The notes beneath the pieces were generated by a model. That model was not told the origin of the DNA, searched no databases, and saw only the letters and a program-made list of their open reading frames with translations. Positions 57,709 to 64,000 of a stretch of DNA of 64,000 bases are shown one piece after another. Numbering within the stretch: position 1 is the first letter of the stretch; each line of letters begins with the position of its first letter. Source of the DNA: Clostridium hydrogenum (GTDB taxonomy: Bacteria > Bacillota > Clostridia > Clostridiales > Clostridiaceae); contig NZ_JAEACT010000002.1 in the NCBI RefSeq assembly GCF_021432385.1, positions 690,016 through 754,015 on the forward strand, read 5' to 3'. Made by a program: the position numbers and the translations under genes.

Positions 57709-58710
57709 TTATCTTTTCCCTTTAAGATTGTTTTCTTTTATAAAAATATCAAAATCATCTTCCTCATTATTACTTAATCTTTTTTGATTAAACTTTTCAT
57801 ATTCATCAAGTGCCAATTGCTCTGCAACTTTTTTTGATACCTTACCTGCATTATTTAGTATATCTCTATCATTGAATTCTAAAAAAGCATTTAGTTTTTC
57901 TTCCCAGTCTTTCATATACATAGGTTTTCTTCTTTCTGCCTGGTCTTCAGCATAATCTAAATACATAGTAACAATCCTATTTAAAGATTTTATTTCTTTT
58001 TCAGTCAAATAATTTTTTGCTATCTTTACGTCAACCTTCCTAACTTTAGCACCTTTCCAAGTTGTAAGTCCCATATTATCTTTACTTGAATCAGCTCTTT
58101 CTGCAATAAGCTCTGCTGCTGTATGTCCATGTATTGCAAAATGTAATTTATTTTGTACAGTAGCAAAAAACTCCTTTGCCATCTCAGTCTTAGGATCATA
58201 ATCTACCGATAAAGCATATATATCAGTAATTTTCTTGTAAAATCTCTTTTCTGAAGCTCGTATATCTCTAATACGTTCTAATAATTCATCAAAATAATCT
58301 TGCCCTAAGTTCTTCATTTCTTTTAATCGTTCATCGTTTATTGTGAAACCTTTTACTAGATATTCATTAAGTCTTTCTGTTGCCCAACGTCTAAATTGTG
58401 TACCCCTATGTGAACGAACTCTATAGCCTATTGCTATTATCATTTCTAGATTATAAAAAGACACTTCACGCTGAATTGTTCTATTTCCTTCATTTTGAAC
58501 TATTCGGTTTTTCCGAATAGTTGAACTCTCATCAAGTTCTCCTTCCATATAAATATTTTTAATATGCTCATTTATAGTATTTATACCTTTTTGATATAAT
58601 TCTGCTATTGCTTTTTGAGTCATCCAGACTGTTTCATTCTCTAGCCTAACATCTACTTTTGTAGTTCCATCTTCTGTCTGATATATTAGTATATCTGTAT
58701 TATTTTCCAT
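57709..58710 (-). CDS. RhuM family protein
   Basis: A 333-residue soluble protein starting after GAGGTG. The N-terminal half has the Fic/RhuM-type DNA-binding-like region (VWMTQKAIAELYQKGINTINEHIKNIYMEGEL...YNLEMIIAIGYRVRSHRGTQFRRWATERLNEYLVKGF). The C-terminal part (IYALSVDYDPKTEMAKEFFATVQNKLHFAIHGHTAAELIAERAD) is the conserved RhuM core. Members are common in genomic islands and next to restriction-modification or defence genes; the biochemical role is not settled. Located between the TnsE relic and glmS, the first accessory gene downstream of glmS. Confidence 0.87.
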   Translation of the reverse strand: MENNTDILIYQTEDGTTKVDVRLENETVWMTQKAIAELYQKGINTINEHIKNIYMEGELDESSTIRKNRIVQNEGNRTIQREVSFYNLEMIIAIGYRVRSHRGTQFRRWATERLNEYLVKGFTINDERLKEMKNLGQDYFDELLERIRDIRASEKRFYKKITDIYALSVDYDPKTEMAKEFFATVQNKLHFAIHGHTAAELIAERADSSKDNMGLTTWKGAKVRKVDVKIAKNYLTEKEIKSLNRIVTMYLDYAEDQAERRKPMYMKDWEEKLNAFLEFNDRDILNNAGKVSKKVAEQLALDEYEKFNQKRLSNNEEDDFDIFIKENNLKGKR

Positions 58711-58807
58711 TACTTATCACCTCATAAACTACTTAGATTTTATTTTAAACTTGTAAATATAAACTTCATCATAAAATATTATTTATGTGGCATAATAATA
58801 AATAAAA

Positions 58808-58839
58808 CTGCACCTTAAATTAAATAAAGTGCAGCTTAA
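58808..58839 (-). terminator. Terminator of glmS
   Basis: Minus-strand stem CTGCACTTTA with TAAGGTGCAG followed by TTTTATTT, about 30 bases after the glmS stop. An intact glmS terminator suggests that the accessory island begins downstream of it. Confidence 0.75.
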
Positions 58840-58866
58840 TATTATAATTTTTTACTATTCTATTTC

Positions 58867-60693
58867 CTATTCTACTGTAACTGACTTAGCTAAATTTCTT
58901 GGCTTATCAACGTCACAGCCTTTTGCTATTGAAATATAATATGATAAAAGTTGAAGTGGTAATATTGATACTAATGGTGCAAATAGAGGATTTACCTTTG
59001 GAAGATATACAACCTCATCTGATGTGTTTTCTATATCAGTATTGCCTTCAAAAGCAAATGATATAACACGCGCACCCCTTGTCTTAACTTCTTTTATATT
59101 ACTTACCATCTTCTCAAATAATTCTTCTTGAGTTGCAAGGGCTATTACAACTGTTCCTTTTTCTATAAGAGCTATTGGACCATGTTTTAACTCTCCAGCT
59201 GCATATGCTTCTGAATGGATATATGATATTTCTTTAAGCTTAAGTGATCCTTCCATAGCAACTGCTTGATCAAAACCTCTTCCTAAATAGAACATGTCAT
59301 CTTCCTTGTAGATTTTCTTAGCCAATGCTTCCATTTCTTCTTTTTTCTCTAATACTTCTGTTTCTTTTTCTGGAATTGCAAGTAAATCTTTCTTTAAAGC
59401 TTCTATTTCTTCAGCTGATAGAGTCCCCATATTCTTTGCAAAATGAAGAGCTATTATATACATTGCTATAAGCTGAGTTGTATATGCTTTTGTCGAAGCA
59501 ACGGCAATTTCAGGCCCTGCCCAAGTATATAATATATCATGAGCCTCTCTTGAAATAGTACTTCCAACTACGTTAGTTACTGCAATTACTCTTGCTCCGC
59601 GGCTTTTTGCAAGTCTTAATGCAGCTAGTGTATCTGCTGTTTCTCCAGATTGGCTAACTATAATTACAAGTGTCTTATCATTTATTATTGGATTTCTATA
59701 TCTAAATTCTGATGCTATATCAACCTCTACTGGTATTCTTGCAAGCTTTTCTATAGCATATTTTCCAACAAGTCCGGCATGATAAGCTGTTCCGCATGCA
59801 ACTATATAAACTTTTTGTATATTTTCAATTTGTTCTTTAGTTAAATTTATTTTATCAAGCTTTATATCTTCTCCAAGCATTATTCTTGAAGTCATTGTAT
59901 CCTTTGTAACCTTTGGTTGTTCGAAGATTTCTTTTAACATAAAGTGGTCATATCCATTCTTTTCAGCAGCATCTGCATTCCAAGTTACATGATATATTTC
60001 CTTCTCTATTTTCTTGCCATCTTCTGATATTATTTCAACTCCATCAGCAGTTAAAACAACAAATTCATTATCTTCTAAAAGATAAACTTCTCTTGTTTCA
60101 CTTAATACTGCTGGTATATCTGAAGCGACAAAGTTTCCGTCTTCTTTTAATCCAACTATAAGTGGGCTATCTTTTCTTACTGCAACAACCTTGTCTGGTT
60201 CTTCTGTGCAAATTACACCAAGAGCATAACTTCCTCTTAATCTCTTTGCAGCCTTCATTACAGCTTCTAAAAGGTTTCCTTCATAGTAGTAGTCTACTAA
60301 ATGTGGAACTACTTCTGTATCTGTTTCTGATACAAATTTATATCCCTTTTCACCAAGCCATTTTCTAAGCTCCATATAGTTTTCGATTATACCGTTGTGA
60401 ACAACAGCTATTGTTTTCTTTTCATTTAAATGTGGATGAGCATTTACAATTGATGGTTCACCATGAGTTGCCCATCTTGTGTGTCCAATTCCTACTTGAC
60501 CTTTACTTTGAGTCTTTTTTAACTCTTCCTCAAGGTTTGCAAGTCTACCTTTAACTTTTGTTAAATCTATTTTTCCATTATCAAGGACAGCTACTCCTGC
60601 TGAGTCGTATCCTCTATACTCTAATTTCTTTAATCCTTCAACAAGTAGAGGTGTTGCCTCTCTCTTTCCTGAAAATCCTACTATTCCGCACAT
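58867..60693 (-). CDS. glmS: Glutamine-fructose-6-phosphate aminotransferase (isomerising)
   Basis: Makes glucosamine 6-phosphate from fructose 6-phosphate and glutamine, the first step of amino-sugar and peptidoglycan precursor synthesis. 608 residues is the standard length. The N-terminal glutaminase domain has the nucleophile cysteine right after Met (MCGIVGF) and GHTRWATHGEPS. Two SIS domains follow (ACGTAYHAG, SQSGETADT; STKAYTTQ; later GRGFDQAVAMEGSLKLKEISYIHSEAY). The C-terminus KPRNLAKSVTVE is the segment whose DNA is recognised by TnsD in Tn7. A glmS ribozyme lies in its leader. Confidence 0.97.
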   Translation of the reverse strand: MCGIVGFSGKREATPLLVEGLKKLEYRGYDSAGVAVLDNGKIDLTKVKGRLANLEEELKKTQSKGQVGIGHTRWATHGEPSIVNAHPHLNEKKTIAVVHNGIIENYMELRKWLGEKGYKFVSETDTEVVPHLVDYYYEGNLLEAVMKAAKRLRGSYALGVICTEEPDKVVAVRKDSPLIVGLKEDGNFVASDIPAVLSETREVYLLEDNEFVVLTADGVEIISEDGKKIEKEIYHVTWNADAAEKNGYDHFMLKEIFEQPKVTKDTMTSRIMLGEDIKLDKINLTKEQIENIQKVYIVACGTAYHAGLVGKYAIEKLARIPVEVDIASEFRYRNPIINDKTLVIIVSQSGETADTLAALRLAKSRGARVIAVTNVVGSTISREAHDILYTWAGPEIAVASTKAYTTQLIAMYIIALHFAKNMGTLSAEEIEALKKDLLAIPEKETEVLEKKEEMEALAKKIYKEDDMFYLGRGFDQAVAMEGSLKLKEISYIHSEAYAAGELKHGPIALIEKGTVVIALATQEELFEKMVSNIKEVKTRGARVISFAFEGNTDIENTSDEVVYLPKVNPLFAPLVSILPLQLLSYYISIAKGCDVDKPRNLAKSVTVE

Positions 60694-60824
60694 ATTAAAT
60701 TCTTCCTTTCATATTTTGGGTACACTAAATAAAGGTAGTTATACCCTGATTTTTTTAAGGCGTTAAAAAAAAATAATAAACTACTATTAAAAAATTAGAC
60801 ACTAACTCCACTTATTATTTTTTG

Positions 60825-60996
60825 AAACTGCCTAAGGTTTTAACACCAGATTGATATTGTGCTAGAAATCACTTTCCAGTTTTATCAATCGCTAACGGTA
60901 GTGCGATTACCGTGGGGCACCCGCCGAAGAATTCGATTCTCCCCATCCTCGTCAACTTAAGCCAACTTATCATTTAAGCCTAAGTTCTGGCGCTTT
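60825..60996 (-). ncRNA. glmS ribozyme (glucosamine-6-phosphate-responsive)
   Basis: The minus-strand leader contains the conserved ribozyme blocks: AAGCGCCAGAACT at the cleavage site, GTTGACGAGGATGGGGAGA, CGAATTCTTCGGCGGGTGCC and the following CCGGTA/TACCG-type helix. Cleavage is expected between A at 60994 and G at 60993. When glucosamine 6-phosphate binds, the mRNA is cut and degraded, lowering GlmS synthesis. Confidence 0.93.
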
Positions 60997-61131
60997 AATT
61001 CATATAATACAAATAACCTTCTTCTTTTCTCCCTCACCTCCTAAGACCTATGAGCATTTACTCCTATAATTCATTATATTTACATGCTCATTATTTTGAT
61101 AACAATTTTTTTATATTGCTATTACCGTACT

Positions 61132-61161
61132 ATTATATTGCATTATTAATCAAATAGTCAA
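61132..61161 (-). promoter_or_regulatory. Promoter of glmS
   Basis: Minus strand TTGACT, an 18-base spacer, then TATAAT. It lies about 135 bp upstream of the ribozyme cleavage site. Confidence 0.7.
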
Positions 61162-61216
61162 CTTTAAAAAAAATAATTACAGTAATGTACACAATTTTTT
61201 AATAAATGTATAAAAC

Positions 61217-61550
61217 AAGGCTGTTGCACTAAAAAATATTTTAATACATAACTTAAAATTATTGCTAACTAACTAAATCAATTCACAATTCACAGTTCAC
61301 AATGCACAATGAAGGTTGATTTGACTTCCTTTCGTCAGTCAAATCTTAAATTTAAATGTTACAAGCTTCGCTTAGCACCATAAATGGTGCTATTGCGAAA
61401 GCAATAAAAAAAATTAAATTTAAGATTTTCTGTAGCAAAGCGGAAGAAAATCATCATTCATTGTGAATTGTGCATCGTGAATTGTGAATTGTTTTAATTG
61501 GCAATATTTAAAATTTGTATATAAAATAATTTTTTATCACAACAGCCCTT
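61217..61550. repeat. Dispersed inverted-repeat element, longest copy E
   Basis: Outer arms begin AAGGCTGTTG and end CAACAGCCCTT, continue inwards for about 50 bp of matching AT-rich DNA, then the TTCACAA-type 7-bp units and the conserved core (GAAGGTTGATTTGAC... / ...GGAAGAAAATCATCATTC). The whole 334 bp could fold into one long hairpin. It fills the gap between the CBS gene and the glmS promoter and may also end CBS transcription. Confidence 0.7.
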
Positions 61551-61560
61551 ACACACGCCC

Positions 61561-61983
61561 TTATGCTTGTAATTTCACTTTTTGAAACAATTTTTTATAC
61601 ATGTAATTTATTATATCACTTCTTTTAATTATTCCTATAAATACATTATTATCATCTACTACAGGGACAAAATTTTGGTTCATCGCAATAGTAACTAAAT
61701 CCTCTATATCTGAATCAATATGAACAGGTTTATTTTCTCTATGTCTTGGAATATCGCCTATGGATACTTTATTTGTATCCTTAAAATCAAGTTCAGGTGT
61801 ATTCTTCATCTTCCATAGAAGGTCACCCTCTGTCAATGTTCCAATATAAACTCCCTTTTCATCAAGTATAGGAATTGCTGAATATCCATGATACTCCATT
61901 CTTTCAAGTGCTTGTCTCATTGTTGCTGTTACCTTTTCACAAATCACTTCACTTTTGGGAGTTAAAAAAAATGCAATATTCAT
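61561..61983 (-). CDS. CBS-domain pair protein
   Basis: A 140-residue stand-alone protein made of two CBS domains (about 1-60 with GYSAIPILDEKGVYIGTLTEGDLLW, and about 75-135 with NFVPVVDDNNVFIGIIKRSDIINYM). Such Bateman modules bind adenine nucleotides and act as energy sensors or regulatory subunits. No attached enzymatic domain is present and the partner is unknown. It starts after AGAGG and is monocistronic. Confidence 0.88.
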   Translation of the reverse strand: MNIAFFLTPKSEVICEKVTATMRQALERMEYHGYSAIPILDEKGVYIGTLTEGDLLWKMKNTPELDFKDTNKVSIGDIPRHRENKPVHIDSDIEDLVTIAMNQNFVPVVDDNNVFIGIIKRSDIINYMYKKLFQKVKLQA

Positions 61984-62155
61984 ACACTTAACCTCTTTTC
62001 ATAATAAATACTAACCCTTACTTTAATATTATACCAACCTTTTTTTTCAATAAAATAAACTATAATTTAATTTTATGTTAACTAAAGATATACTAATTGA
62101 AACAGTATACATACACAGTGAATTTTTAGTCATTTAAACGTATACACAAGTATAA

Positions 62156-62965
62156 TTATACATTGTGCTGCTGTAAGCTGTCAAATGCTTTATAGTACAA
62201 TTTATCTGTAATATCTGTTAATTTTTCCGAGCCATTTCCAAGTATTCTCACTATTATACCAAATTTAAAGCTAATACTTACACCAAAGTCTATATCAGCA
62301 TATTCAGAAAGCACTTCCTCAAGTGACGTTTTAAATTTTTCATTTATATTTTTATTCACTATTATCATATTCGCCTGATGAGTAAATTGTCCATAAAGCC
62401 CCATACTATTTAACTTCTGTTCATTTGGCTTTAAAACAGTATTGTCCATAAAAATTAACTTACTATCAAAAAATATTTTTGTCCTTGATTTAAAACTTTT
62501 AAAACTAAAAACTTCATTTCTCTTGTATCGTCCACAAGAAATTATTTCTCTAAATATGAGATTACAATTTTTAGACAGCCTTATATCTGTTTCACCTCTA
62601 AAATCGGAATGCTCATAAGGCATAGTTGGCTTTAACATATATGCTAAAGTACAGTTTTCCTCCATAGTAATATTTACTTTTTGAGCTGCAAACCCTGTAT
62701 TCATTTTAAAAATTTTGCTGTAAGCTTGGGAATAAAGTTCTAAGTTAGACCCCTTTCCCATATTTACAGTTATACTATAGTCATCACCTTCAAGAACACC
62801 AGGTGATACATTTACAAGACATAATCTCATAATGTTATTTTCACCATAAAAAGGTTTTAAAAGCTTAAAAGGAGGTGTAAAATAACTATCACTAACTACC
62901 GTCTTTTCATTTTTTACTTTTGTTTCAAGTTTAAGTACACTTTCTTTGCTATAATAATTCATCAT
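62156..62965 (-). CDS. ureD: Urease accessory protein UreD (UreH)
   Basis: A 269-residue UreD-family protein. Visible family features are [37 protein letters not shown] near the start, [35 protein letters not shown], and the central [22 protein letters not shown] segment. UreD binds apo-urease and, with UreF and UreG, delivers nickel to the active site. It overlaps ureG by four bases (ATGA-type coupling). The structural genes ureABC are not in the window and should lie upstream on this strand, beyond 64000. Confidence 0.9.
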   Translation of the reverse strand: MMNYYSKESVLKLETKVKNEKTVVSDSYFTPPFKLLKPFYGENNIMRLCLVNVSPGVLEGDDYSITVNMGKGSNLELYSQAYSKIFKMNTGFAAQKVNITMEENCTLAYMLKPTMPYEHSDFRGETDIRLSKNCNLIFREIISCGRYKRNEVFSFKSFKSRTKIFFDSKLIFMDNTVLKPNEQKLNSMGLYGQFTHQANMIIVNKNINEKFKTSLEEVLSEYADIDFGVSISFKFGIIVRILGNGSEKLTDITDKLYYKAFDSLQQHNV

Positions 62966-63570
62966 AAATCCTCTAATAAAACATTTTTCTTAATCCAATT
63001 TATAACTTCCTGAAGCCCTTTTTTTTCATTTAAATTTGTAAATATAAAAGGTTTATTTCCTCTCATTTTCTTAGAATCCCTTTCCATAACTTCAAGACTC
63101 GCTCCAACATATGGTGCAAGGTCAATTTTATTAATTACAAGTAAATCTGAACGCGTAACTCCAGGGCCACCTTTTCTTGGAATCTTATCACCCTCTGAAA
63201 CATCTATTACATATATAGTTGCATCTGCAAGTTCTGGACTGAAGGTTGCTGAAAGATTGTCTCCACCACTTTCTATAAATACAATCTCTATGTCAGTAAA
63301 TTTTTTTACAAGTTCATCTACTGCCTCAAGATTCATTGATGCATCCTCTCTTATAGCTGTATGTGGGCACCCACCTGTTTCTACACCTATTATTCTTTCA
63401 GCAGGAAGTACACTATTTTTAGTTAAAAACTCTGCATCCTCCTTTGTATATATATCATTAGTTACAACACCTATGCTGTAATCCTTACTCATTTCTCTTG
63501 TAAGTTTTTCAATTAACGCAGTTTTACCTGAACCAACAGGCCCTGCTATTCCAATTCTAACGTAACTCAT
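62962..63570 (-). CDS. ureG: Urease accessory GTPase UreG
   Basis: A 202-residue SIMIBI-class GTPase. The P-loop is [14 protein letters not shown] (10-23). Other features are [13 protein letters not shown], the nickel-binding CPH motif in [34 protein letters not shown], and the guanine-specificity motif NKIDLA. UreG uses GTP hydrolysis to load nickel into urease. It starts after AGGAGGAAAC. A dispersed repeat (63586-63783) separates it from ureF, which is unusual because these genes are normally closely packed. Confidence 0.95.
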   Translation of the reverse strand: MSYVRIGIAGPVGSGKTALIEKLTREMSKDYSIGVVTNDIYTKEDAEFLTKNSVLPAERIIGVETGGCPHTAIREDASMNLEAVDELVKKFTDIEIVFIESGGDNLSATFSPELADATIYVIDVSEGDKIPRKGGPGVTRSDLLVINKIDLAPYVGASLEVMERDSKKMRGNKPFIFTNLNEKKGLQEVINWIKKNVLLEDL

Positions 63571-63585
63571 GTTTCCTCCTTAATC

Positions 63586-63783
63586 AATTCACAGTTCACA
63601 ATGCACAATTCACAATGAAGGTTAATTTTCTGTTTCCACAGAAAATTTAAAAACTTAATGTGCTCCGCCCAAACCTGCAATATTTCTTCAGCGAAGCTGA
63701 AATTATAAATTTAAAGGTTTCTCCGACGCAAGGAAGAGAAACCCACCTTCTCTGTACTCTGTACTTTGTACTTTGTACTCTGT
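63586..63783. repeat. Dispersed inverted-repeat element, hybrid copy F
   Basis: The left end has TTCACAA-type 7-bp units while the right end has GTACTCT-type units. The reverse complement of its interior matches copies D and E (GCAAGGAAGAGAAACC, CTTCAGCGAAGCTGAA). It is a chimera of the two end types, located between ureF and ureG. Confidence 0.7.
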
Positions 63784-63789
63784 CTCCTA

Positions 63790-64000
63790 TCATGACATGT
63801 ACAGTCTCGAATATAAGTTTTCATGCTGCATTGCCTTTATATCAAAACCAATAGTACATCTTCCAAGATCATCTATATCTAACTCATTTATTTCCTCGGC
63901 TATATTTTTTAATAATTCACTACACTCAAAGAGTATAAGCTGTCCTTCCATTTGTCCAAGTGGAATAAGCTTTGCACAATTATTCACTATGCAAGATGCA
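63790..64000 (-). CDS. ureF: Urease accessory protein UreF, C-terminal fragment at window edge
   Basis: About 70 residues open to the right edge without a start: ASCIV, then NNCAKLIPLGQMEGQLILFE and the ending FDIKAMQHENLYSRLYMS. This is the typical UreF C-terminus (RLIPLGQ-type and FDIxxMxHExLYSRLF). UreF bridges UreD and UreG during nickel loading. The rest of the gene lies beyond 64000. Confidence 0.88.
   Translation of the reverse strand, partial: ASCIVNNCAKLIPLGQMEGQLILFECSELLKNIAEEINELDIDDLGRCTIGFDIKAMQHENLYSRLYMS

Noticed and set aside
58800..58866. A Tn7 right end immediately after the glmS stop
   Set aside because: The sequence 20-60 bp downstream of glmS contains an ordinary terminator and no TGT/ACA terminus or TnsB-like boxes, so I do not annotate a right end there.

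Overview
The window is AT-rich and densely coded, mostly on the minus strand. It looks like chromosomal DNA of a clostridium (Clostridium sensu stricto): strong AGGAGG ribosome binding sites, a glmS ribozyme, a YesMN-controlled lipoprotein ABC importer, secreted xylanase and clostridial-type chemotaxis proteins. I cannot name the species from the sequence alone.

Layout. 1-8700: a chemotaxis operon (tetR-type gene, cheY, cheA, cheW, mcp, cheR, cheB, PAS protein cut by the window edge) driven by a near-perfect sigma-A promoter that carries a TetR-type palindrome just downstream. 8.8-13.2 kb: an S41 protease and a three-gene unit of secreted proteins including a C39-like cysteine protease. 13.3-18 kb: a small zinc-ribbon-like protein, a MarR/MFS multidrug pair and a second chemoreceptor. 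18.4-31.4 kb: a catabolic locus with a YesM/YesN two-component system, a CcpA-type cre site, a three-component sugar importer, two different esterases, a deacetylase-like protein, a Nif3-like protein, fructokinase and sucrose phosphorylase. I infer uptake of an acylated sucrose-type sugar, followed by deacylation and phosphorolysis. 31.8-38.2 kb: GDPD phosphodiesterase, guanylate-kinase-like protein, MocR regulator, GH1 glucosidase and secreted GH10 xylanase. 38.4-44.2 kb: a cell-envelope-stress type unit (OmpR regulator, sensor kinase, a catalytically degenerate CDP-alcohol phosphatidyltransferase relative) divergent from a fused ATPase-permease exporter. 44.6-47.7 kb: threonine deaminase plus RidA, then a TetR/hydrolase pair.

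47.95-58.7 kb, directly downstream of glmS, is an accessory island: a BcgI-like restriction-modification pair, an AAA ATPase plus subtilisin pair of the IetAS type, a TnsE-like protein lacking its N-terminal half, and a RhuM-family protein. glmS is the classical Tn7 target. The far edge of the island carries a sequence matching the Tn7 left end (TGT terminus plus three spaced TnsB-like boxes). I interpret the island as the remains of a Tn7-like transposon that delivered defence genes. Its core transposition genes tnsABCD are absent and its right end is not resolved.

58.8-64 kb: glmS with its ribozyme and promoter, a CBS-domain protein, and the urease accessory genes ureF (cut by the edge), ureG and ureD.

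Intergenic DNA holds several dispersed repeat families: six copies of a roughly 200-330 bp inverted-repeat element with 7-bp periodic ends, three large foldback elements and a duplicated hairpin. I do not recognise any of them as a named family.
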